64,000 bases of DNA from Neisseria mucosa. GTDB taxonomy: Bacteria > Pseudomonadota > Gammaproteobacteria > Burkholderiales > Neisseriaceae. The number at the start of each line of letters is the position of its first letter. Position 1 is the first letter of the stretch. The notes under the pieces are model-generated. The model was not told where the DNA came from and searched no databases. It was given only the letters and a program-made list of their open reading frames with translations. This document shows positions 51,082-60,269 of this stretch, piece by piece. The position numbers and the translations under genes are program-made. The DNA lies in NCBI GenBank assembly GCA_003028315.1, contig CP028150.1, positions 1,736,001 to 1,800,000 on the forward strand, in the 5' to 3' direction.

Positions 51082-53535
51082 CCTAAGGACACGGCTCACC
51101 CGGCTGAGTGCCGCGTTGATGCTGTGTTTCTACGCCCTGCCCTCCCCTGCTCAAGACATCCTGACGCAGGCGGCGCCTGCTGCCTACGAGCAGGCATGGC
51201 TGACCGTTTACCCTCAGGTCAAAGTCAACGGCAGCATACGCGACGGTATCGAACCCTTCATGTCGCGTAACGGCGTGCTGTATGCGCGTCCCGAATCCCT
51301 GCGCGCCTACGGCATTGCCCTGCCCGACGCAGAAGCTGCCGAAGCAGGCAAAAACGGTGTCGTGCCTGAAATTCAGGACGGCGCGTCCACACCCGGCGCG
51401 GGCGTATGGTTCGAACTCTCCGCCATCCCCGGCTTGCAGGCGAAATACGATGCCGCCGCGCAAACCCTTGATCTCACCGCCCCCTCGAATGGCAGCCCGA
51501 CCTGAAAACCGCCCGAATCGGCGCACCGCAGGAAAACCGCTACGCCATCGCCAAACCCGGCTTTGCCGCCGTTCTGAACTATGACGCCAATATCTCGCGC
51601 AACCGCTCCGGCAACGGCACGCAGGGCGTTTTCGGCGAAATGCGCCTGAGCACACCTTGGGGCTATCTGAACCACACCCAATTTGCCAACCGTAGCCGCA
51701 ACAAAGAAAGCGGCTCCCGCGGCAACACCGCCCGCCTGGATACCTACTGGCGCACCGTCTGGCCCGAACAAGGCATATCACTGACCGTGGGCGATACCCT
51801 GACCGGACAAATCGGCTCATGGGGAGGCACACGCATCGGCGGCATTAAAATCTCCCGCACTTACAACACCCGCCCGTGGAAACAAACCGCCCCGCTGCGC
51901 TCCTACCTAGGCAAAAGCACCCTGCCCGGCACGGTCGATCTCTACCTCGACGGCGTCAAACAAATGAGTCGCGACATCGAAGCGGGCGAATACGAACTCA
52001 TCCTGCCGCCGTCCATCAGCGGCCGCAGCAACGCCCAAGTCGTCGCCACCGACGTACTGGGGCGCACCGTCGTCGTCGATATGCCGCTTTACGGCGGCAG
52101 CGGACTTTTGGCAAAAGGCTTGAACGAATGGTCGTTTGAAGCAGGCTACGTCCGCCGCGATTACGGCATCCGTTCCGCCAAATACCAATCCGACCCCGCC
52201 GCCTCCGGCACGCTGCGTTACGGCGTCAGCAATACCCTGACCGCCCAAATCCACGGCGAAGCCGCACGCGGCTACCGTCAGGCGGGCATTGCCGCCGATA
52301 CCGTATTGGGTTCGCTCGGACAACTCAATCTTACCTACGCCGAAAGCCGCTTCGCAGGCAAAACAGGACGACGCGGCAGCGCGTTTTTCAGCACCCAATG
52401 GGACAAACTTTCCCTCAGCGCAGGCGCAAGCCGCACCAACGGACAATTTGCCGAACTGGGCGATACCGCATACGGCGCAGACTTTTTCAAAGCCACACGC
52501 CACCCCGCCACATCCGCCTCCGCATCCGCAGGCTGGAGCAGCGACAAACTCGGCTCATTCAGCCTATCCTACGTCCATTCCCACACCGAAGGCAGTCCCG
52601 CCGACGGCATAGGCTCATTCGGCTGGAGCCGTAGCTTCAAAAAAAGCGCCTCGCTCTACGCCGGCGCCAATAAAAACTTCCGCAACAAACGTGAACTGAG
52701 TTTCCACGCAGGCCTCTCCGTTAGCCTCGACAACGGCTATTCGACCTCCGCAGGCATCAGCAAAAACAAACACAACAACAGCTACCAAGCAACCCTGAAC
52801 AAAACCAGCAGCGGCATGGGCAGTACCAGCTGGGGCATAGGCTGGCAGCAAAACGACAACGCAAACGGCAGCCGCAGCAATACCTTCAACGGCAACATCC
52901 GCCATCAAAATACCTACGGCGACGGTTGGGCAAACGTTTACAGCCAAAGCGGCAACAGCAACTGGAACGCAGGCTGGAGGGGCGGCCTCGTCCTCATGGG
53001 CGGCAGTATCTTCGCCACCCGCCAAGTCAACGACAGTTTCGCCATCGTCAGCACCGGCGATATGGCGGACGTCCCCATCCGCGCAGGCGGCATGCCCGTA
53101 GGCAAAACCAACCGCAAAGGGTTGGCACTGATCCCCAGCCTCTCCGCCTACCAAAAAAACACCGTCAGCGTCGATATTGCCGAGTTGCCGCTGGACGTCC
53201 AGCTTGAACACACCGTCGCCGAAATCGCCCCGCCCGAACGCTCGGGCATGCGCGTCGAATTCAAAATCCAGCATACCCGCGCCGCCACCATGACGCTGAA
53301 AGACGCACAAAACCAATTACTCCCGAGCGGCGGCAGCATTACTGCCGAAGACGGCACACCGGCAGCCGTAACCGGCTTCGACGGCAAAACATATATTGAA
53401 AACATGAAAGAAGGCAGAAACCGCTTCACCGTTATCCTCCCCGAAAACGGCGGCACTTGCACATTTGAGGCGAACTACCCTGAAACACACAATCCGGATT
53501 CCATCCCGGAACTGGGAGACATCATATGCAGATAA
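51068..53535 (+). pseudogene. Outer-membrane usher, frameshifted
   Basis: The first frame encodes a signal peptide and the N-terminal domain (PAAYEQAWLTVYPQVKVNGS...LQAKYDAAAQTLDLTAPSNG) and stops at 51505. The rest (EWQPDLKTARIGAPQ, GFAAVLNYDANISRNRSG, the 24-strand barrel and plug, and a C-terminal domain with GSITAEDGTPAAVTGFDGKTYIENM) is in another frame to 53535. The break maps to a C5 run at 51480-51484; a sixth C would restore GCC CCC CTC GAA TGG and a protein of about 822 residues, normal for a Csu-type usher. Without it no usher is made unless slippage occurs. Confidence 0.87.
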
Positions 53536-54643
53536 ATATAAAGAAAGGTCCTCTGAAAACCGCAAACCGTCTTTTCCGACAAATGACATTGCCTGCCGTA
53601 TTCGGACTGCTGTCCCTGTCCGCAGGGCAAGCTTGGGCAAACAGCGGTGTAGCCGGCAGGTTTGTACAATGCACAGCGACGGTACAAGGCAACGGAACTT
53701 TCAAAGGTCATCCTGCCTTAGTATTCGGAAGTCAAAGCAATGGGATCAACCTTCTAAACAACAACCAGCCGGAAGATATTCAAGCCACCATCCACTACCA
53801 ATGCACCAATAATGACATCTATACTGTAAAAGTACGCTTGTGCTTCAATATTGACGGAGGGAGAGGGTTTACAAACATATATACCCCCGGAGAATAGTTC
53901 ATAGCAGAAATAACGCCCAAACACTGCAACTATCCTTACTTAAATCCGATAATACCAACTGGGGAACGGGTAACACGCCAAACACCCCCAGCAGTGTCGG
54001 AACAGGTGTCATGCGTATCGGGCTAAAGGGCACCTTTACTGGCAGTATCCCCATCAGAGCTAGATTAGTCAGCGGGCAAAGCAACACCATCCCCACTACG
54101 GCTTCGGATTATTACATTGCAGACTTTACCGGCAACTCCACCGTATTAAACTGGAAGGCAGAACGTTATGGTACTCCTGACCCTTCAGATTGCGGAAACG
54201 ACTTGAATACAGGACAACGCTTCCCTTTTGTCGTCCAAGCCCATGTTGCACCCGTCTGCGAATTCATCTCCGCCGACGACATCGACTTCGGCACACACAC
54301 CGCGGGCAGCACCAACCTGAAACAGTCGGGCAACCTTACCGTCCGCTGCACCAACGGCACGCCCTACACCGTCGGTCTGATTCCTTCCAACGGTAATCAG
54401 GAAGGCAGCGGCGAGATGAAATCCACCAACCCAGCCAATACTGACAAAGTCCCCTACCGCCTCAAAAAGGGTACCCATACAAACGCCCACCTATGGGGCA
54501 ACAATCCTTCGGGATCAGGCAGCGCGTTGAAATCTACCGGCGACGGCAACAGCCAAATTCACACCATCTCGGCAGAAGTAAAAAACACCGACTACACCCC
54601 GGGCGAATATAAAGACAAGGTAACCGTCGATATCCGATACTGA
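53526..54643 (+). pseudogene. SCPU-type tip adhesin, frameshifted
   Basis: The first frame gives a signal peptide (to SLSAGQAWA) and the start of a first SCPU domain, then stops at 53897. The second frame (SRNNAQTLQLSLLKSDNTNWG onward) completes the first domain and carries a full second SCPU domain (CEFISADDIDFGTHTAG, LTVRCTNGTPYTVGL, YKDKVTVDIRY). The break is at another C5 run, 53884-53888; one more C would join them into about 372 residues, the usual two-domain tip size. It overlaps the usher end by 10 bases and has a DUS with one mismatch near its start. Confidence 0.85.
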
Positions 54644-54946
54644 TCCGAAAGGTCGTCTGAAAAGAAAAAACAGCATAGTTATAGAAAACACCAATCCGCC
54701 GCTATTCCTGTTTGCAAAGGAATAGCGGCGGATGTTCTCATTTGTATAATGGATTAAATTTAAATCAGGATAAGGCGACGAAGTCGCAGACAGTACAGAT
54801 AGTACGGCAAGGCGAGGCAACGCCGTACTGGTTTAAAGTTAATCCACTATATTCCCCAAAAAAGACCGTCTGTAAACCTTCAAAACTTTTCAGACGACCT
54901 TCAAACCGATATGATGGCAAATCAAACCAACAAGGGAGCAAACACC
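54644..54946. other. Intergenic region between pilus locus and dehydrogenase gene
   Basis: 303 bp without a gene. A single DUS lies at the start (aggtcgtctgaaa, 54650), a short Correia element in the middle, and an inverted DUS arm near 54888. Confidence 0.6.
54745..54851. repeat. Correia element, short form
   Basis: A 107-bp element with tataatggatt/aatccactata ends and the usual acaag-type interior in the orientation opposite to the copies near panD. It lies about 95 bp upstream of the dehydrogenase start. Confidence 0.92.
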
Positions 54947-55825
54947 ATGTCAAACAATGAATACACTCAAATCGGCTGGATCGGCCTGGGGCAGATGGGC
55001 AATCCGATGGTAACGCGCCTGCTCGATGCGGGCATCGAAGTCGGTGTTTACAACCGCTCACCCGATAAAACCGCCGACTTGCAAACCAAAGGTGCGAAAG
55101 TTTACCCAAGCCGCGCCGAACTTATCCGCGCTTATCCCGTTATTTTTCTGATGGTTTCCGACTACGCCGCCATCCTCGATATCCTCGACGAAGACACCCG
55201 CAAAGAGCTTGACGGCAAAATCATCGTCAACATGAGCACCATCGCCCCGTCAGAAAACCTCGCCGTCAAAGCCATCGTCGAGGCGGTGGGCGGACAGTTC
55301 GCCGAAGCCCCCGTCTCCGGCTCGGTTGTCCCCGCCACCAACGGCACGCTGCTGATTCTCTTCGGCGGCGAAGAGGATGTTTTAAATCCGCTGCAAAAAG
55401 TATTCGGCATCCTCGGCAAAAAAACCTTCCACTTCGGCAGCGTCGGCAAAGGCTCCGGCGCGAAACTCGTGCTCAATTCGCTCTTGGGCATTTTCGGCGA
55501 GGCATACAGCGAAGCCATGCTGATGGCGCGGCAATTCGGCATCGATACCGACACCATCATCGAAGCCGTCGGCGGTTCTGCCATGGATTCGCCCATGTTC
55601 CAAACCAAAAAATCCCTGTGGGCAAACCGTAAATTCCCGCCCGCCTTCGCCCTCAAACACGCCTCCAAAGACCTCAATCTCGCTGTCAACGAATTGAAAC
55701 AGGCAGGCAATTCGCTGCCCGCCGTTGAAACCGTTGCCGAGAGCTACCGTCAAGCCGTCGCAGCAGGTTACGGCGAACAAGACGTTGCCGGCGTTTACCT
55801 GAAACTGGCGGAACATCAGAAATAG
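54947..55825 (+). CDS. GLYR1/3-hydroxyisobutyrate dehydrogenase family oxidoreductase
   Basis: A 292-residue NAD(P)-dependent beta-hydroxyacid dehydrogenase. The nucleotide-binding motif is IGWIGLGQMGNPMVTRLLDAGIEVGVYNRS, the catalytic-site motif is FAEAPVSGSVVPATNGTL, and the catalytic lysine lies in GSGAKLVLNSLLG. The substrate may be succinic semialdehyde, glyoxylate or hydroxyisobutyrate; sequence alone does not decide. The ATG at 54947 follows caagggagc; an upstream ATG at 54911 was rejected. Confidence 0.9.
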   Translation: MSNNEYTQIGWIGLGQMGNPMVTRLLDAGIEVGVYNRSPDKTADLQTKGAKVYPSRAELIRAYPVIFLMVSDYAAILDILDEDTRKELDGKIIVNMSTIAPSENLAVKAIVEAVGGQFAEAPVSGSVVPATNGTLLILFGGEEDVLNPLQKVFGILGKKTFHFGSVGKGSGAKLVLNSLLGIFGEAYSEAMLMARQFGIDTDTIIEAVGGSAMDSPMFQTKKSLWANRKFPPAFALKHASKDLNLAVNELKQAGNSLPAVETVAESYRQAVAAGYGEQDVAGVYLKLAEHQK

Positions 55826-55845
55826 AGTGGCCGAATCCGGCAGAT

Positions 55846-55885
55846 AAAGGTCGTCTGAAACCCATATCCCTTTTCAGACGACCTT
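55846..55885 (+). terminator. Inverted DUS pair after dehydrogenase gene
   Basis: AAAGGTCGTCTGAAA and TTTTCAGACGACCTT around a 12-base loop. Confidence 0.76.
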
Positions 55886-55918
55886 GCTTGTCAGATTAGC
55901 GTATTGCAACCATTCAAA

Positions 55919-56024
55919 TATAGTGGATTAACAAAAATCAGGACAAGGCGACGAAGCCGCAGACAGTACAGATAGTACGGCAAGGCGAGGCAACGCCGTA
56001 CTGGTTTAAAGTTAATCCACTATA
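55919..56024. repeat. Correia element, short form, upstream of TraB-type lipoprotein gene
   Basis: A 106-bp element with tatagtggatt/aatccactata ends. It ends 45 bp before the start codon of the next gene. Confidence 0.94.
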
Positions 56025-56068
56025 CATTGCACATCATCCCGTTGCCCGTATCTTTCAGAGGAAATTTC

Positions 56069-57070
56069 ATGCGCCCATTCCTTTCCCTCCTTGCCGCAGG
56101 CTTTACCCTCCTTACCCTGACCGCCTGCCAACCCGAGGCAGAACATACTGCTTCCGATGAAAAAATCAAAACCGCTTCCGCTGCGTCTGTCGACTGGTCG
56201 GTACCGCAACTGTCCAGCAACGTTTGGAAAATCAGTAAGGCAGGACAGCCCGACTCTTACCTTGCCGGCACCATCCACATCGGCAAAAAAGAAGCCGTCC
56301 TATCGAAAGAAGCCGAAAACCTGCTTGCCTCCGTCGAACAACTGACCACGGAAACCGACGTATTGCCGGAAGAAAATCCGGAAACGCAACAACAATACCA
56401 ACAGTTTTTCAACCAAGCCACCGACACCAAATCCCTGAAAGCCAAGCTCGGCGATAAGACTTTCCAAGCCCTGCAAGAGGCCTTCCGCATAAATCCCGAA
56501 ACCGCTCCCTTGGCGGAAGCTGTTGACGGTATGAAGCCTTGGGCGGCATTCCTATTTGCCCAAAGCGTCTACCCCGCCGAATACAGCTCCACGACAGGCG
56601 TGGATATGCTGCTTTCCAAGGCAGCCCAAAAAGCAGGCAAGCCGCGCCGCTTCCTCGAAACCATGCCTCAATTAGCGGAAAGTTTTTCCGCCTTTCCCGA
56701 AGAAACCATCATCCGTATTTTGAAAACAACAACGGACGACAACCAAGACTTTCTCGAACAAACCCATGAAATGTACGGTCTTTACGAAAGCGGCAACTTT
56801 GACAGTTACGCCGATACCCATGAAAAATACGAACAGCAATCCCTGAAAAAATACCCCGAAATTGCCCCTTTGATGCTGAACTGGTTTCAAAACGACTTAT
56901 TGGTCGGCCGCAATTTGAAATGGCTGCCTGAAATCAAAGCCCAATCCGCCGAAAAAAGCACGCTGTTCGCCGTCGGCATCATGCACCTGATGTCCGAACA
57001 AGGCTTGATCGAATTGCTGCGCAAAGACGGTTACGAAGTAACGCCCATGCCCAAAGTATTGATGTGGTAA
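56069..57070 (+). CDS. TraB/GumN family lipoprotein
   Basis: A 333-residue protein with lipoprotein signal MRPFLSLLAAGFTLLTLTAC (lipobox LTAC). The domain after it has WKISKAGQPDSYLAGTIHIG (the GT-H motif of TraB/GumN), and ends with TLFAVGIMHLMSEQGLIELLRKDGYEV, the second conserved motif with its G-X-X-H. Some family members are metalloproteases; activity here is unproven. The start at 56069 follows agaggaaat. Confidence 0.85.
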   Translation: MRPFLSLLAAGFTLLTLTACQPEAEHTASDEKIKTASAASVDWSVPQLSSNVWKISKAGQPDSYLAGTIHIGKKEAVLSKEAENLLASVEQLTTETDVLPEENPETQQQYQQFFNQATDTKSLKAKLGDKTFQALQEAFRINPETAPLAEAVDGMKPWAAFLFAQSVYPAEYSSTTGVDMLLSKAAQKAGKPRRFLETMPQLAESFSAFPEETIIRILKTTTDDNQDFLEQTHEMYGLYESGNFDSYADTHEKYEQQSLKKYPEIAPLMLNWFQNDLLVGRNLKWLPEIKAQSAEKSTLFAVGIMHLMSEQGLIELLRKDGYEVTPMPKVLMW

Positions 57071-57084
57071 CACAAATCACACAA

Positions 57085-57132
57085 CAAGAGGTCGTCTGAA
57101 ACCCGAATTCCCAGTTTTCAGACGACCTCTTG
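57085..57132 (+). terminator. Inverted DUS pair after TraB-type gene
   Basis: CAAGAGGTCGTCTGAAAC and GTTTTCAGACGACCTCTTG form an extended stem. Confidence 0.8.
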
Positions 57133-57184
57133 CGGGCAACAACATATGCCCATACCCAAACACCACCCCCCAAGGAAACCTCCC

Positions 57185-57823
57185 ATGCAAAAACCCGACA
57201 TCATCCAAATCGCAGGCCCCGCAGGGCTGCTCGAAACCATCTATCTTCCAGCCGTGCAAACACCTGCACGCGGCGTGGCAGTCATCAACCATCCCAACCC
57301 GCTGCAAGGCGGCACGAACACCAACAAAGTCATCCAAACCGCCGCCAAAGCCTTATCTCAGCTCGGTTTTCACTGTTACCTGCCCAACCTGCGCGGCGTA
57401 GGCAACAGCGAAGGCACACACGATTACGGACGCGGCGAAACGCAAGACTGTATCGCCGTCATCGACTATGCCCGCGCGCAACACCCCGAAGCCGAACTGT
57501 TCGCATTGGCAGGTTTCTCCTTCGGCGGCTATGTCGCCACCTTCGCCGCCCAAGAGCGCGAACCGGATTTGCTGCTGCTCATCGGCGCGGCAGTACACCA
57601 CTACACTGACCGTCCTGAGCCTGCCTCCGTCCCCGATGTATCCAAAACCCTGATGATTCATGGCGCGGAGGACGAAGTTGTCGAAATCAATAAAGCCCTG
57701 ACTTGGGCGGAACCGCAAGGTTTGCCCGTCATCACCATTGCCGGCTCATCCCACTTCTTCCACGGCAAACTCATCGTCCTGCGCGATACCATCGCCCGAT
57801 TCGTGCCGTCGGTTTTGGGTTAA
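57185..57823 (+). CDS. Alpha/beta hydrolase
   Basis: A 212-residue alpha/beta hydrolase. An early loop motif NHPNPLQGGTNTNKV and LRGVGNSEGTHDYGRGETQD are typical of this small family. The nucleophile elbow is GFSFGG (Ser), with the acid in HGAEDEVV and the His in GSSHFFHG. No signal peptide, so it is cytoplasmic. The ATG at 57185 follows caaggaaac. The substrate is unknown. Confidence 0.88.
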   Translation: MQKPDIIQIAGPAGLLETIYLPAVQTPARGVAVINHPNPLQGGTNTNKVIQTAAKALSQLGFHCYLPNLRGVGNSEGTHDYGRGETQDCIAVIDYARAQHPEAELFALAGFSFGGYVATFAAQEREPDLLLLIGAAVHHYTDRPEPASVPDVSKTLMIHGAEDEVVEINKALTWAEPQGLPVITIAGSSHFFHGKLIVLRDTIARFVPSVLG

Positions 57824-57834
57824 GCAGATAACAT

Positions 57835-57880
57835 AAAAAGGTCGTCTGAAAACCTAAATCCGTTTTCAGACGACCTTTTT
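57835..57880 (+). terminator. Inverted DUS pair after hydrolase gene
   Basis: AAAAAGGTCGTCTGAAAAC and GTTTTCAGACGACCTTTTT with a T-run after the stem. Confidence 0.82.
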
Positions 57881-58012
57881 ATTCAACTTTTTTGCTGCCA
57901 CACCACATCCCTCACGTTTTGCACCATGAAACTCTATGTTGTCGGTCATATTCATATATAATACCGACCTTCAAAAATAATTCCCTCAATAATTACATTA
58001 CGGAAATAACAA

Positions 58013-58825
58013 ATGGAAAATACCCAAACTCCCTCCCGTTGGCGTTTTGCCCTCAAAAACGCGGGCTGGCATCTTGTCGTCAGCCTGATTCTTGCAGGCC
58101 TCGCGGCACTTTTGGTCTTCGCCGTTTGGTATCCCTACCCCTACTCAGAACTGACGGGCGGATTGAATTTGTACACACTCGTCGTCTCGGTCGATATTGT
58201 CTGCGGCCCTCTACTGACACTGGTTCTCGCCAGCCCTAAGAAAAAACTGCGCGAACGCATTACCGACTTTTCTTTGGTCGGCATCATCCAGATCGCCGCG
58301 CTGGTTTACGGCTTGCACAGCGTTTCCTTAGCGCGCCCTGTCGTTGCAGCCTTTGAAAAAGACCGTATCAACATTGTTACCGCCGCTGAAATCGACGAAG
58401 CGGATTTAGCCAAAGCCCCCGAAAAAATGCGTCAACTGCCGTGGTTCGGCATCGAACGCGTCGCCCTGCGCGATCCTGCAACCGTCGAAGAAGCCAACGA
58501 AAGCCTCAGCCTTTCCCTCAAAGGCATAGAACCGAGTATGCGCCCGAATTGGTGGCAGCCCGACAGTCCTGCCGAACGTGCGAAAATCCGCAGTGCGATG
58601 AAACCTTTGGCAGAACTCGCCATCGCCCGAAACATGAGCGAAGCGGACATCCTCAAAGCCACCTCCGTCAAACAAGCCGACAAACCTCTATTTTTCCTGC
58701 CGCTTACCAGCGGGAAAATCAAAAACTGGATTGTCGTCATGGATGAAAACGCCGACTTCCTCGGCTATGCGCCGATTGACGGCTTTATCGACAAAAAGCC
58801 AGAATTTAAAGAAAAAGTTATCTGA
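58013..58825 (+). CDS. TfpX/TfpZ-type type IV pilin accessory protein
   Basis: A 270-residue protein with two or three N-terminal hydrophobic segments (about residues 18-45, 55-75 and 90-110). The motifs LVVSLILAGLAALLVFAVWYPYPYSELTGG and LVVSVDIVCGPLLTLVL fit the TfpX/TfpZ family. A soluble C-terminal domain (about 115-270) follows. In Moraxella and Pseudomonas such proteins are next to pilin genes and modulate pilin assembly. No pilin gene is near here, so the partner is unknown. Confidence 0.8.
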   Translation: MENTQTPSRWRFALKNAGWHLVVSLILAGLAALLVFAVWYPYPYSELTGGLNLYTLVVSVDIVCGPLLTLVLASPKKKLRERITDFSLVGIIQIAALVYGLHSVSLARPVVAAFEKDRINIVTAAEIDEADLAKAPEKMRQLPWFGIERVALRDPATVEEANESLSLSLKGIEPSMRPNWWQPDSPAERAKIRSAMKPLAELAIARNMSEADILKATSVKQADKPLFFLPLTSGKIKNWIVVMDENADFLGYAPIDGFIDKKPEFKEKVI

Positions 58826-59066
58826 TAGACAATTAGGTCGTCTGAAAATAGATTCCGCCCAATACCGCCGATAAAATTTCAGATAATCTCTCACCTTCAA
58901 AATGGCCGAACCCGAAGTCAGGGATTCGGCCTTTTCCGTTTAAAGCAATCCTATCCGGTGGTATGATGGGAAACATTCGCATCATCGGATGGATATAATA
59001 TGGGGACGTCAAATAGTATCTCTCCCATCCCCCATAAGATCGGATTTTGATTCAGAAAGGAAAAAC
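58826..59066. other. Intergenic region before EamA gene
   Basis: 241 bp. It holds one DUS followed by a degenerate partner (aggtcgtctgaaa at 58835, atttcagataat near 58878). No other feature was seen. Confidence 0.4.
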
Positions 59067-59498
59067 ATGAGCGGCAACGCATGGCTTTTTTGGGCATTGG
59101 CTTCCGCAGGTTTCGCTTCGTTGACGGCAATTTTCGCCAAAATGGGTTTGCAGGGCATCGATTCAGATTTTGCCACTTTCATCCGCACGCTGGTCATCCT
59201 TGCCGCGCTGGTCTTGTTCCTGACCTATACCGGCAAATGGCAGGGTGTGAACGGGTTTACAGGAAGAAATTGGACCTTCCTGATTCTCTCCGGCCTCGCC
59301 ACCGGCGCATCTTGGCTCGCCTACTTCAAAGCCCTGCAACTGGGCAACGCTTCGCAAGTCGCCCCCGTCGATAAATTCAGCTTGGTATTGGTTGCGCTGA
59401 TGGCGGTGGTCTTTTTGGACGAACGCCCCAGCACTCAGGAATGGATTGGGCTGGGGCTGGTTACAGCGGGCGTATTGACATTGGCTTTGAAACGCTAG
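59067..59498 (+). CDS. Half-size EamA (DMT) transporter
   Basis: A 143-residue membrane protein with one EamA domain of about five hydrophobic segments (AWLFWALASAGFASLTAIFAKMGL, then TFIRTLVILAALVLFL, WTFLILSGLATGASWLAYFKALQLG, VALMAVVFLDERP and GLGLVTAGVLTLAL). The A-X2-K-F-S segment VAPVDKFSLVLVALM matches DMT motifs. Full-size relatives have two such domains, so it may work as a dimer. The ATG follows agaaagg; substrate unknown. Confidence 0.85.
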   Translation: MSGNAWLFWALASAGFASLTAIFAKMGLQGIDSDFATFIRTLVILAALVLFLTYTGKWQGVNGFTGRNWTFLILSGLATGASWLAYFKALQLGNASQVAPVDKFSLVLVALMAVVFLDERPSTQEWIGLGLVTAGVLTLALKR

Positions 59499-59516
59499 AA
59501 ATATTTTTCCAATGAG

Positions 59517-59562
59517 AAAGGTCGTCTGAAAACCAAAATTCAGGTTTTCAGACGACCTTTTT
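59517..59562. terminator. Inverted DUS pair between EamA gene and pgmB
   Basis: AAAGGTCGTCTGAAAACC and GGTTTTCAGACGACCTTT lie between convergent genes. Confidence 0.82.
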
Positions 59563-59591
59563 ACTTCCTTAACAACTTTACCTGACGCGCT

Positions 59592-60257
59592 TTACCTGCC
59601 CGACTGTGCCCACACGTTTTGCAGGTAGGCGTAGGTCAGCTCGGCGGTGCCGGACACCAGCGCGATGTCGCTGCCCAAGTCTTCGGCTTTGCCCACGCCT
59701 ATGGGCAAGGCTCCGGAAGCTTTGATGGCGGCGACACCTGCGGCGGCGTCTTCGATGCCGATGCAGTGGCGGATGTCCGCGCCCACGCCCTCGGCGGCGG
59801 CGAGGAAGATGTCGGGGGCGGGTTTGGAATGCGCGACGGCGGCGGGGTCGGCGACGGCGTCGAAGAAGTGGGTCAGCCCCATGCGTTCCAGCAGGAACGG
59901 GCCGTTTTTACTGGCGGACGCGAGGGCGATTTTTTTGCCGTTTGCTTTCAATGCTTCCAGCAGCGGCAAAATGCCGGGGTACACGTCTTCGGGTTTGACT
60001 GCCTGAATCATCTCCAAGTAGTTGTCGTTTTTGCGGCGGGTCAGTTCGGCGAACTCGGCTTCGCCGACGGTTTTGCCGCCGTGAGCAAGGATGCGTTTGA
60101 GCGAATCGTCGCGCGACACGCCTTTGAGCTGCTCGTTAAACTTGCGGTCGATGCTGATGCCCAGTTCTTCGGCGAGTTTTTTCCATGCGCGGTAGTGGTA
60201 TTCGGCGGTGTCGGTGATGACGCCGTCGAGGTCAAACAGGACTGCGGTAAAAGTCAT
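59592..60257 (-). CDS. pgmB: Beta-phosphoglucomutase
   Basis: Interconverts beta-glucose-1-phosphate and glucose-6-phosphate. The 221-residue HAD enzyme has motif I VLFDLDGVITDTAEYHYRAWK (nucleophile and general-acid Asp pair), LKGVSRDDSL in the cap, LASASKNG, the lysine in HSKPAPDIFL and IEDAAAGVAAIKAS. It lies 12 bases after mapA, matching the neisserial maltose locus, where it uses the product of maltose phosphorylase. Confidence 0.95.
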   Translation of the reverse strand: MTFTAVLFDLDGVITDTAEYHYRAWKKLAEELGISIDRKFNEQLKGVSRDDSLKRILAHGGKTVGEAEFAELTRRKNDNYLEMIQAVKPEDVYPGILPLLEALKANGKKIALASASKNGPFLLERMGLTHFFDAVADPAAVAHSKPAPDIFLAAAEGVGADIRHCIGIEDAAAGVAAIKASGALPIGVGKAEDLGSDIALVSGTAELTYAYLQNVWAQSGR

Positions 60258-60269
60258 TTTTCGCCCTCC

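Noticed and set aside
51640..53535. Second usher frame as an independent gene
   Set aside because: The family sequence continues upstream of this ATG in the same frame to the C5 break, so it is the rest of a frameshifted usher.
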